Source: Thermospira aquatica
GTDB taxonomy: Bacteria; Spirochaetota; Brevinematia; Brevinematales; Thermospiraceae
Assembly: GCF_023525255.1 (NCBI RefSeq)
Contig: NZ_CP073355.1
Coordinates: forward strand, 496,001 to 560,000
DNA: 64,000 bases
Reading direction: 5' to 3'
Positions 47,542-55,835 of the stretch are shown one piece after another; the first letter of the stretch is position 1; each line of letters starts with the position of its first letter. Under the pieces are notes generated by a model, which saw only the letters and a list, made by a program, of their open reading frames with translations, was not told the origin of the DNA and ran no database searches. The position numbers and the translations under genes are program-made.

Positions 47542-48955
47542 TTTCAGCCGGAATATCCTCTTCGTTGGAATACCGAGACAAAACAGGGTCTACATGTTCA
47601 GCAATAAACTCCTCAACCTGCCAGGGCGCCCTTCCTACATACTGGGAGAGATCGCGTATCCTCGCCCAGATCTCCTCTGGTATGGGAAAATGTCCTGACT
47701 CCTTCATTGCTTGAAGCATGTCAAACTCCCGTCCCTCACGAACGGCTGCAACCTGCTGCATGGCATACTCACGAATCACCTCGTGAAGTTTCTGTCTGTC
47801 CCCTCCCCTTTTAACAGCCTCCATCAGAATATTCTCTGTTGCATAAAAAGGAAGATTCTGCATCATGATCTTATGTATCACTTCAGGATAGACCTTTAGC
47901 CCTGAAAAAAGCCTTTGGCACAGGATCAAAATTGCATCAATGGCAAGAAACCCTTCTGCCATAGAGATACGACGATTGGCAGAATCATCCAGGGTCCGTT
48001 CAAGAAACTGATTAGCATAGGTGTAGGAGGCGTTTTGAACATCATTGATCACATAACGAGCTAACGCGGTAATGCGTTCAGCAAGAATAGGATTCCTTTT
48101 GTAAGGCATAGCCGAAGATCCAACCTGCTTCTTGTCAAAGGGTTCCTCAACCTGCCAGGAATGCTGCATGAGGCGAATATCGTTACAAGCCCTGTGAGCT
48201 GTCGTCGCGATGTTGGAGAGAAGCTGAAGGATATGAACATCAAACTTTCTTGTCAGGGTTTGCCCGGAAACGGGCACCACTTTCTCAAAACCAAGCTTTT
48301 GAGCTACCAGATGATCAAGTTTTCGCACCTTTTCCCGATCACCATCAAAAAGCTCCATAAAACTTGCCTGAGTCCCCGTTGTTCCCTTCGCACCTCGAAG
48401 CATCAGTTTCTCCATACGGTACTCAATCTCCTCAAGATCAAGGAGGAAATCATACAACCATAAGCTGATACGTTTTCCCAGGGTGGTAGGTTGCGCGGGT
48501 TGAAGGTGCGTGTACCCCAAAACGGGAAGTTTTCGGTACTCCCATGCCATAGTGCGCAGGGTGCGTATCACACTCACCAGGCGTTTACGGACGAGTTTCA
48601 GGGCACGCCGATAAAGAATCACATCCGTGTTGTCAGTGACAAAACACGAGGTCGCTCCAAGATGAATAATTCCCGCAGCTTTCTGAGCAACTTCACCATA
48701 AGCACGGATATGGCTCATCACATCATGGTGAATCTCCTTTTCAATCTCCCGTGCACGCTCCAGGTTAAGATTTTCGCGGTTCTTTTTGAGATCTTCTATT
48801 TGCTCATCGGTTATAGGAAGTCCCAGCTCTTTCTCTGCCTCGGCAAGAGCAATCCAGCAATCTCTCCACGTAAGAAATTTCGTTTCTTCGGAGAAGATTT
48901 CCAGCATTTCCTTCGAAGCGTATCGGGTCTCCAGGGGATTTTGATACACGGCCAT
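47531..48955 (-). CDS. purB: Adenylosuccinate lyase
   Basis: 474 residues. It splits SAICAR and adenylosuccinate in purine synthesis. Fumarase/aspartase-superfamily signatures are LGATSCFVTDNTD, YTHLQPAQPTTLGKR (catalytic His region), GAKGTTGTQASF, and the signature loop VGSSAMPYKRNP with the catalytic Ser. The ATG at 48955 follows GGAGGGATAG formed by the end of icd, so the two are coupled. Its 3' end overlaps the convergent capA gene by 11 bases. Confidence 0.95.
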   Translation of the reverse strand: MAVYQNPLETRYASKEMLEIFSEETKFLTWRDCWIALAEAEKELGLPITDEQIEDLKKNRENLNLERAREIEKEIHHDVMSHIRAYGEVAQKAAGIIHLGATSCFVTDNTDVILYRRALKLVRKRLVSVIRTLRTMAWEYRKLPVLGYTHLQPAQPTTLGKRISLWLYDFLLDLEEIEYRMEKLMLRGAKGTTGTQASFMELFDGDREKVRKLDHLVAQKLGFEKVVPVSGQTLTRKFDVHILQLLSNIATTAHRACNDIRLMQHSWQVEEPFDKKQVGSSAMPYKRNPILAERITALARYVINDVQNASYTYANQFLERTLDDSANRRISMAEGFLAIDAILILCQRLFSGLKVYPEVIHKIMMQNLPFYATENILMEAVKRGGDRQKLHEVIREYAMQQVAAVREGREFDMLQAMKESGHFPIPEEIWARIRDLSQYVGRAPWQVEEFIAEHVDPVLSRYSNEEDIPAEIRV

Positions 48956-48957
48956 GA

Positions 48958-50187
48958 CTATCCCTCCATGTTTTCCACGATAGCTTTGGTAAACTCACTG
49001 GTCTTTACCTCACGTGAGCCAGGCATCTGGCGGGCAAGATCATAGGTGACAACGCCACTGGCAATAGTCTTCTGAAGTCCCTGTTCAATCAGTTGAGCCG
49101 CCTCAATCCAGCCAAGATACTCAAGCATCATCTTCCCGGAGAGAATCACCGAACCCGGATTGACTTTGTCCAGCCCTGCATATTTTGGAGCTGTCCCGTG
49201 TGTTGCCTCAAAAACTGCGTAAAAGTCACCAATATTTCCACCGGGTGCCATACCAAGTCCCCCAACCTGCGCTGCCACTGCATCCGAGAGGTAATCCCCA
49301 TTGAGGTTCATCGTCACAAGGATATCGTATTCATCAGGACGGAGCAGTGCCTGTTGAAACATGTTATCAGCTATCCTGTCCTTGATCACGATCCTGTCTG
49401 TTGGACCGGTAAGCTCGGATTCAAGGATGATCTTGTCACCAAATTCCCGCCTGGCAAGTTCGTAACACCAATTTTTGAAAGCCCCTTCGGTGTATTTCAT
49501 GATATTGCCTTTGTGAACAATCGTGATAGATTTTCGATGGTTGGCAATCGCGTATTCAAGAGCCTTCCTCATGATGCGTTCACTTCCAAACCGACTCATG
49601 GGCTTAATACCGATCCCTGAGTCAGGACGAATCTTTTTCCCTGTCCTGCTCTCAATATAGGCTATAATATCTCTTGCCTCGGCAGTATCCATAGCCCACT
49701 CAAGCCCAGAATAAACATCCTCGGTGTTTTCACGAAAGATAATCATATCTACCTTTTCAGGATTTTTGACAGGGCAAGGAGTCCCCTGATAGTATTTTAC
49801 AGGACGGATACACGCATAAAGGTCTAGCACCTGTCGTAGCGTGACATTGAGACTTTTGAAGCCCTCCCCTACAGGGGTCGTAAGGGGTCCCTTAATAGCT
49901 ACATAATACTCCTGAATAGCCTCCACCGTCTCATCCGGAAGATAGGTTCCATACAGTTGATTAGCCTTCTCTCCCGCGTACACCTCCATCCAGACTATCT
50001 TCCTCCGACCATGATAAGCTCTGGCTACAGCCTGATCAAAAACATACTGCGAGGCACGCCATATATCCGGACCTGTCCCATCCCCTTCAATAAAAGGAAT
50101 AATAGGAGTATCAGGAACTACCAGCGTATTATTTTGTACCGTTATCTTCTCTCCTTCCACAGGAACGGAAATTCTCTGATATGCCAT
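48958..50187 (-). CDS. icd: Isocitrate dehydrogenase (NADP-type)
   Basis: 409 residues from the ATG at 50187, after AAGGAGGAAGGAG. It oxidises isocitrate to 2-oxoglutarate. Visible: [14 protein letters not shown], the substrate serine segment [56 protein letters not shown], and [13 protein letters not shown] with [12 protein letters not shown]. Length and the KYTEGAF motif fit the E. coli-like NADP enzyme; coenzyme choice is inferred. 2-Oxoglutarate made here is the acceptor used by the split glutamate synthase at 53980-59330. Confidence 0.93.
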   Translation of the reverse strand: MAYQRISVPVEGEKITVQNNTLVVPDTPIIPFIEGDGTGPDIWRASQYVFDQAVARAYHGRRKIVWMEVYAGEKANQLYGTYLPDETVEAIQEYYVAIKGPLTTPVGEGFKSLNVTLRQVLDLYACIRPVKYYQGTPCPVKNPEKVDMIIFRENTEDVYSGLEWAMDTAEARDIIAYIESRTGKKIRPDSGIGIKPMSRFGSERIMRKALEYAIANHRKSITIVHKGNIMKYTEGAFKNWCYELARREFGDKIILESELTGPTDRIVIKDRIADNMFQQALLRPDEYDILVTMNLNGDYLSDAVAAQVGGLGMAPGGNIGDFYAVFEATHGTAPKYAGLDKVNPGSVILSGKMMLEYLGWIEAAQLIEQGLQKTIASGVVTYDLARQMPGSREVKTSEFTKAIVENMEG

Positions 50188-50429
50188 CTCCTTCCTCCTT
50201 AAAAATTGCCCAATATGATGAAGCAAAAAGAGATTTTTTGCAAGAAAGCGAAAAGATGAGACTATTGTAAGGGTTGTTCCAGTAGATTCGAGAAAAACGT
50301 TTTTGAGATCAAGAAGACCTCTTTTTACCAAAAAGACAATGAAGCTCATCGTAGAACCTTTGTCTTTTGTCAAAAATTCCTCGTATCCCCAAAAAATGAT
50401 CGTTTTGTAAAAATTGTGACAAATGCCTA
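50188..50429. other. Intergenic region between icd and the beta-barrel pseudogene
   Basis: No gene is recognised. It must hold the icd-purB promoter, but I see no convincing minus-strand -35/-10 pair at good spacing (a TACAAT lies near 50265). The rest of the gap to 50645 is promoter and leader, listed separately. Confidence 0.4.
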
Positions 50430-50458
50430 TTGACATTTTTGCTCGCAAAAGGTATGAT
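50430..50458 (+). promoter_or_regulatory. Sigma-70-type promoter for the interrupted beta-barrel gene
   Basis: Perfect TTGACA (50430-50435), 17-base spacer, TATGAT (50453-50458). The leader to the ATG at 50646 is about 180 bases. Confidence 0.75.
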
Positions 50459-50471
50459 AATATTGTCCTGA

Positions 50472-50515
50472 AAGGGAAAACTCTTTTTCTCCATTCACAA
50501 AGCTCGTTTTCCCTT
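50472..50515 (+). other. Possible leader hairpin upstream of the beta-barrel gene
   Basis: AAGGGAAAAC (50472-50481) and GTTTTCCCTT (50506-50515) are a perfect 10-bp inverted repeat around 24 bases, just after the predicted transcription start. Function unknown; no known riboswitch is recognised. Confidence 0.5.
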
Positions 50516-50996
50516 AAGCGACAACAAGTGAAATCCCAAAATCTCTGGCTTGGCTAACTTTCCAGAAGATACAGGGACTTCCTGCTATAATTTTACAAAA
50601 GATACAAGAGACCACTATTCTAACCTATACAAAAAGGAGGAAGATATGAAAGAAAAACCTTTGTTGTTTACTTTTTTGGTGTTGAGTCTGACAGGATTGT
50701 CAATCACCTGGTCAAAGACAAATTACTCTCACCTTTTAGGACATCATTATGGCCTCTCAACGGCAGGGGGACTGTTTTACCGGCATTATGTGGGAACCAA
50801 TTTTTCCTGGCAGGTAAGTTTTTACCCTATGTACATGAATGATCCTACGATTGCAAGCGAACCCTCTTTTCTTTTCTCTTTTGGAAACATGGAACAACTT
50901 TTCTTGCATTTTACCCAGCTTAACACCAGCTCTATGAAAGGGCAATTGTTTCTCTGGGCTGGAGGAAGTATCCAGTATCAAAAAGGGGGTTCTTAT

Positions 50997-53067
50997 CCCA
51001 ACTTGCAACATTTTACCCCAAAAATCCTCCAATTTGGGTTATCTTAAGCTCTTAACCCCTTGATTTTTATGAATATCGTTTCTGGAAATTAGTATGTAGT
51101 CCCTAAATAATAGTTTCTACTTGACATTACTGCCACTCCTATGCTATACTCTACTCATGTTCGTTAAACCTATATCCATACCTAACAGAAAGACTGGTAA
51201 ACGGTATACCTACTACCGCCTCTGTGAGAGTTATCGCCTCGGTAATACTGTAAGACATAGAAATATTCTCAACCTTGGTAAGCTCGAAGAACTTCCTGAT
51301 AGATCAGACCATAAAGTTCTTGCTGACAGGATTGAACAGATTGTTTACAAGAGGCCTTCCCTTTTTGTTTCACAGATACCTGAAAAGATAGAAAACCTTG
51401 CTCAGCATTATGCCAGAATTATCATAAACAAGGGGTTACTGGATATACCAAAGGAATCCCTAAGCACAGAGGCAGCAGATGAGGGTCTCATGACTATCAG
51501 GAGGTAGATGTAAACAGTCTTGAGCATAATGATGCTCGTGAGGTTGGTGCTGAGTGGTTATGCAGGCAGGCACTTGAGGAGTTAGGGTTATCGAGATATT
51601 TTCTGGGTGAATTGGGTGGGAAGATGGATTAAGATGGCGATGATATACATAACTGCCCGTGCGGTATTTCCTGCTTCTGAGCACAAGACAGAGGAATGGC
51701 TGAAGGAAAACAGTGGGTTAAGTGAACTTTATGGGGTAGAGCCTGGGCGTGTAAGCAGGCACCATCTTTACAAAGTGAGCCGAAAGCTTTATCAAGCCAA
51801 AGAGGAGATAGATCGATGGATGGCCAGACGCACTGGGGAGTTATTTACACCGCAAGACAAGATAATACTCTATGATCTAACGAATCTCTATTTTGAGGGG
51901 AGAAGAGGGATAGTGAGAAGGCGAGGTTTGGTCGGAGCAAAGAGAGGCGTAATGATGCAAAGCTTATGGCATTGGGATTGGTGACAGACACGATGGGTTT
52001 CATCCGATACAGCCATATCTATGAAGGAAACATCAGGGACAGTAAGACTTTGAAGAAGACTATTAAAGACATGGAGGAGCGATATCCTTCGGAGGGTCAC
52101 TGTCCTGTGATAGTAATAGATGCAGGGATAGCCACTGAGGAGAATCTCAGGATGTTACGGAGCAAAAGAGGGACTATGTATGTGTATCCCTTGCGAAGAT
52201 GAAAGACCGTCATATAGCTGAGATAGAGGAGAAGGGCAGAAGGCTTACAGACAGGAGAGGCAATGAGATTTTTGCCCAATGGGTAGAAGTTGAAGGATAT
52301 GAAGACAGGTTTTGTATATAAAGAGCAAGGGGAAGGCGCTCAAAGAGCAGAGCATGGAAGAGGAACTCTCAAAGAGGTATGAAGAGGGGCTGGAGTCTAT
52401 CAAGCGGGGGATAGAGAGGAAGGGAGGGATAAAGAGGATAGAGAAGGTATATGAGAGGCTTGGGAGGTTAAAAGAGAGATACCCCTCGGTGAACCGTCTG
52501 TACGAGGTGAAGATAAAGGAGAAGGATGGGATAGCGACGGAGATTAAGTGGAAGAGGGTGGAAGGAGTGAAGGTGCCTGGGGCATACTTTATCCGCACCA
52601 CCCTCAAGGGGGAAGATGAAGAGACGATATGGAAGATATACAACACATTGAGGGAGATAGAGGGAACATTCAGGGTATTGAAGAGTGATCTGAAGATGAG
52701 ACCAGTGTTTCATCAAAAAGACATCTATTCAGAGGCACACATCTATGGGAGTATCCTTGCGTATATGGTTGTAAACACCATAAGGCAAAAGCTCAAGGCG
52801 AAGGGGATAAGAGATGATTGGAGTAATATAGTCAGGAGGATGAACACGCAGAAGCTTATTACCAGTGAGATGAAGACGAGGACAGGGAGGACGATTTACA
52901 TAAAGAAATGCAGTAAACCCATCGTTCGTGTAAGGGAGATATATCATGCCCTGAACTATAAGGAATGTCCCTTCTTTCAGAAAAAATCCGTGTTACCTAA
53001 AAGGGAGAATCGAAAAAATGAAAGCCTTGATACATCTTAGTTTTAGAGCATTAGGTTGCAAGTTGGG
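50997..53067 (+). mobile_element. Decayed insertion sequence, IS4-superfamily (IS1634-like), 2071 bp
   Basis: Its ends are 13-bp perfect inverted repeats, CCCAACTTGCAAC (50997-51009) and its complement (53055-53067). It is flanked by a 4-bp direct duplication TTAT (50993-50996 and 53068-53071). One transposase reading region fills the interior. It sits inside a beta-barrel gene. The transposase is broken, so the copy cannot move on its own. Family assignment rests on the protein motifs; the duplication length and exact subgroup need comparison. Confidence 0.88.
51157..53040 (+). pseudogene. Transposase of the insertion sequence, broken by five frameshifts
   Basis: A DDE transposase of the IS4 superfamily. 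It starts at the ATG 51157 (FVKPISIPNRKTGKRYTYYR). Coding continues in successive frames with shifts near 51490, 51630, 51900, 52168 and 52316, then runs open to 53040. Catalytic residues are still readable in the pieces: first Asp in IILYDLTNLYFEG, second Asp in PVIVIDAGIATEEN, Glu in NTLREIEGTFRVLKSDLKM. Read across the shifts, the coding content is continuous. This suggests decay by small insertions and deletions, or less likely sequencing errors. A promoter is not needed for an inactive copy. Confidence 0.85.
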
Positions 53068-53281
53068 TTATGAAAATGGAGAATGGCATACAACCGAATC
53101 CTATAGATTTGCTCTTGGAGGAGGCCCGGGTATCGAGGTAATTCTTTATGACCACTTTGTTTATACCCTCGGGGGAGGATATGCTTTCTTTGCGGTATTG
53201 CAAAATAACAAAGAAACAAGAGTAGATGTGAACTTTACTTTTGAAGTCTCTGCCGGCTATCTTTTTTAAAAGGAGGAAACC

Positions 53282-53941
53282 ATGAAAAGATATATTTCTT
53301 TTATTCTTGTATGTTTTTTGGCCATAAGTATAGGCTGGACTGAAAGTGTGGTGACTTCTTTCGAAACAAATACCAACGATCCTACAGTATCAACGAATGG
53401 ATCCACCCCTCTGTCAGAAACAACCGCAACCGACCAGGAAAACACTCCCTCCTCTTCTCAAGCATCAGAGAACACCAAAATCAACACAGAGGAAACCACC
53501 TTTCGCCATATGCTGGGTTTCCATGGGGGGATGTCTTCAGGTGCGGGGCTCTGTTATCGCCAATATGTGGGAAAAGCCTTTAGCTGGCAACTTTCTTTTC
53601 TCCCATTTTACACAAGTAGAGACTGGAATGGTAAATCTTCTGGTTTCTTGATTGGAGGCTTTTTTGCTCAATGGTTTCTAAGCGATTTCGCTCATCCTGC
53701 CATTTCTCTGGAAGGACGATTTTTTATCTATGCAGGTGCCATAGCAGGATATTTTGTAGAATCAGAGGGTGGAAACGACTATACCCTGGGAGGGGGAGGT
53801 GGTATAGGCTTTGAAACGTATGTTCTCAAAAATATTGTCTTTACCACCGCGGTAGGTTATAACACTGGTTTTAATCGCCTCATCCAGCATATCAATAGTT
53901 CCATGTTATCGTTTGAAGGGACTATAGGCTATAGATTCTAA
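53282..53941 (+). CDS. Outer-membrane beta-barrel protein, paralogue of the interrupted gene
   Basis: 219 residues. A signal peptide (KRYISFILVCFLAISIGWTES) is followed by a 45-residue low-complexity Thr/Ser/Asn/Glu-rich spacer absent from the neighbour, then a barrel domain (HMLGFHGGMSSGAG ... LSFEGTIGYRF) with C-terminal Phe. AAAGGAGGAAACC precedes the ATG at 53282. It is a tandem duplicate of the gene upstream, and its transcription may depend on the promoter at 50430, now separated by the insertion. Function unknown. Confidence 0.75.
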   Translation: MKRYISFILVCFLAISIGWTESVVTSFETNTNDPTVSTNGSTPLSETTATDQENTPSSSQASENTKINTEETTFRHMLGFHGGMSSGAGLCYRQYVGKAFSWQLSFLPFYTSRDWNGKSSGFLIGGFFAQWFLSDFAHPAISLEGRFFIYAGAIAGYFVESEGGNDYTLGGGGGIGFETYVLKNIVFTTAVGYNTGFNRLIQHINSSMLSFEGTIGYRF

Positions 53942-53947
53942 CATAAT

Positions 53948-53981
53948 AAAAAGAGGCTGTCATCAGACAGCCTCTTTTTTT
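53948..53981. terminator. Bidirectional terminator between the barrel gene and the glutamate synthase operon
   Basis: AAAAAGAGGCTGTC / GACAGCCTCTTTTT with a 4-base loop. The plus strand ends in seven T, and the minus strand reads into a T-run too, so it can serve both convergent units. Confidence 0.92.
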
Positions 53982-55278
53982 ATTCTTTTGCAAGAAGTTC
54001 TTTAAAAGGTTTTCCGTAAACAAAAGCACGGTAACTTTTGGGCAGGTCTACAAATGAAAAATCTCGACGGAGAAGCTTATCTTTGTACTTGGAAACCGGG
54101 ATATCCTCGTAAATCAATCCTTTCACAATGCCTGCTCGGGTAATATCGTTTACAAAAACCGCTCCCATGATACGATTATCCTTTATGACAAACTTGCGGT
54201 ACGTCACTCCATCATCATAGAGTTTCTCTAAAATCTCATAGTCGGCGGGATTTTGAGGATTGGTTTCTCCATAGGAAATGGTGTACAGATCCTCAAAGTA
54301 CAAAGAGTTCATCGGAATAGACCCATCATACTCAAGGGGTTTCCCCACCATTGAAAGCCCGGCAAAATACCCCATCTTGCGAGCCACCGGCCAGATAGCG
54401 ATAACCATGTTTTCTTTCGTAAGAAAGTTGTACCCTTTGGCCACATCCCCCGCTGCATAAATATCCGGAAGATTGGTTTGCATAAATCGATTTACCTCAA
54501 TACCACGGTTCACCGTAATACCAGCCTCTTCAGCAAGCTTGGTCTCCGGTGTAACCCCAATAGAGATGTACACAAGATCGGTATCTATCACATCCCCTGT
54601 GGAGAGTTTAACCTGACGAACACGATTGTCGCCAAGAATTTCTGTGACACTGGCATTGGTGTAGATCTTTACTCCATGTTTCTGCATCTTCTCTGCCATG
54701 AGACGAGAACTTACCGGATCAAGAGCTCGCCCCAAAATAATAGGAGCCAACTCTACCATAGTAACCTCTACCCCAAGATGAACAAGGGCTTCCGTGGCCT
54801 TCAGACCAATAAGCCCACCACCGATCACCACTGCTTTCTTTGCACCACGTTTTAATACCTGTTCACGCATGACTTTTGCTTCATCAAGAGTAAAAAAGTG
54901 CATTACTCCATCAAGCTCCTTGCCGGGCATGGGAGGACTGATGGGTTTTCCTCCTGTGTTAATGAGGAGATACTCATAGCCTATCTCCTCACCTGAAGCA
55001 AGTTTCACTGTCTTGGATTTTGGCTGGATAGCTACCACTTCTGCATTGGTAAGAACCTTAACATTTCGCATTTCACTGTAGGACTTGCCACGGTAAAAGA
55101 TCCCATCATCATCTATTTTTCCCATGGCGTAGTCTACAATGGCTGGTCTTCCATAAGCCACGTAAGGCTCTTTCGTAAGAGTCATGATAGTACCATCTTT
55201 ATCATATTGGCGGATAGCCTCTATCATTCCGATAGCTCCCGCTGAATACCCAATCGTGAGATATTTTGCTTTGATCAT
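53980..55278 (-). CDS. FAD/NAD(P)-dependent oxidoreductase of the split glutamate synthase cluster
   Basis: 432 residues of the pyridine nucleotide-disulfide oxidoreductase fold. The N-terminal FAD region (YLTIGYSAGAIGMIEAIRQYD) has a relaxed GxGxxG. The NAD(P) site is VVIGGGLIGLKATEALVHLG. The second FAD motif is TNLPDIYAAGDVA. No CxxxxC redox pair is visible, so it is of the NADH-oxidase/ferredoxin-reductase type. It is the last of five genes with the glutamate synthase pieces, 12 bases after the iron-sulfur gene. By position it probably passes electrons from NAD(P)H to the synthase through the ferredoxin subunit; that is inferred. Confidence 0.85.
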   Translation of the reverse strand: MIKAKYLTIGYSAGAIGMIEAIRQYDKDGTIMTLTKEPYVAYGRPAIVDYAMGKIDDDGIFYRGKSYSEMRNVKVLTNAEVVAIQPKSKTVKLASGEEIGYEYLLINTGGKPISPPMPGKELDGVMHFFTLDEAKVMREQVLKRGAKKAVVIGGGLIGLKATEALVHLGVEVTMVELAPIILGRALDPVSSRLMAEKMQKHGVKIYTNASVTEILGDNRVRQVKLSTGDVIDTDLVYISIGVTPETKLAEEAGITVNRGIEVNRFMQTNLPDIYAAGDVAKGYNFLTKENMVIAIWPVARKMGYFAGLSMVGKPLEYDGSIPMNSLYFEDLYTISYGETNPQNPADYEILEKLYDDGVTYRKFVIKDNRIMGAVFVNDITRAGIVKGLIYEDIPVSKYKDKLLRRDFSFVDLPKSYRAFVYGKPFKELLAKE

Positions 55279-55290
55279 ACGCTTTTCTCC

Positions 55291-55821
55291 TTAGTCGATG
55301 AGGTTAAGGTCTTCACCAGCAACATACTCATGGTAAGAGCCCCGCAGCGGTGTTTCTTTTGGAAGCTTTTCATCCCTGTCCTCAAAAACCAGGGCATCAT
55401 TGGGACAGGCCTGCACACACGCTGGTCCCTCTGCACGTCCCTCACAAAGATCACACTTGTCTGAGACACGCAAGCCAAGCTCTTTATCTACGCGGGTAGT
55501 AATGGAACCCTGAGGACAAGCCATAATACACATCCAGCATCCGATACAGCGTTCCTGATCAACTTTCACCAGTCCTGTATCATCATAGCGCCACATCGCG
55601 CCCACGGGACAAGCCTCCACACACTCGGCATGTTCACACATACGACAGTTAGCAGAAAAAGAAAGGGGTCCGCGCATCTGGACTTCTATTTTGGAATTTA
55701 CCTTGGGCTTTTCCGAAAAAGCCACAAAGATATTTTTCGATTTTGAATGCTCGAGAATACAGGCCACCTCACAAAGGTGACAGGCAACACAGTACTCTTC
55801 TCTCGGATAAACTCTTTTCAC
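55291..55821 (-). CDS. Polyferredoxin-type electron-transfer subunit (four 4Fe-4S sites)
   Basis: 176 residues. The cysteine groups of a DmsB/HycB-like four-cluster ferredoxin are visible: CVACHLCEVAC, CRMCEHAECVEACPVGA, CIGCWMCIMACP and CDLCEGRAEGPACVQACPNDA. There is no signal peptide or membrane segment, so it is cytoplasmic. It lies between the flavin reductase and the synthase core genes, 14 bases from the latter. A role carrying electrons to the glutamate synthase FMN domain is inferred from context. Confidence 0.88.
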   Translation of the reverse strand: MKRVYPREEYCVACHLCEVACILEHSKSKNIFVAFSEKPKVNSKIEVQMRGPLSFSANCRMCEHAECVEACPVGAMWRYDDTGLVKVDQERCIGCWMCIMACPQGSITTRVDKELGLRVSDKCDLCEGRAEGPACVQACPNDALVFEDRDEKLPKETPLRGSYHEYVAGEDLNLID

Positions 55822-55835
55822 AGCTTCCTCCTCGA

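Larger units (their letters stand above)
50646..53269 (+). pseudogene. Outer-membrane beta-barrel gene split by an insertion sequence
   Basis: The 5' part (50646-50996) encodes 117 residues with a signal peptide (KEKPLLFTFLVLSLTGLSITWS) and barrel strands. The 3' part (53072-53269) encodes 65 more, from ENGEWHTTESYRFALGG to the end SAGYLF. Removing 50997-53071 (the element plus one TTAT copy) joins them in frame as YQKGGSY-ENGEWH, giving an intact 182-residue barrel with terminal Phe. The joined protein parallels the next gene: HLLGHHYGLSTAGGLFYRHY against HMLGFHGGMSSGAGLCYRQY, and FALGGGPGIE against YTLGGGGGIG. As it stands, the 5' part reads 16 residues into the element before stopping at 51047. 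AAGGAGGAAG precedes the ATG. Confidence 0.9.

Noticed and set aside
50188-50448. Longer isocitrate dehydrogenase N terminus (87 more residues)
   Set aside because: The ATG at 50187 has an excellent ribosome site and matches the family start. The upstream part has no similarity.
50550-50645. Upstream extension of the interrupted barrel gene (in-frame start at 50550)
   Set aside because: The ATG at 50646 has a strong AGGAGG and begins a typical signal peptide; the extension would put 32 polar residues before it.
51121-51156. Start of the transposase 12 codons earlier at 51121
   Set aside because: The extension covers the probable promoter region of the element, and transposases of this type begin near FVKPI.
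53018-53071. Separate small gene starting at 53018
   Set aside because: This ATG lies inside the transposase end and the element's right inverted repeat. The downstream coding belongs to the interrupted barrel gene.
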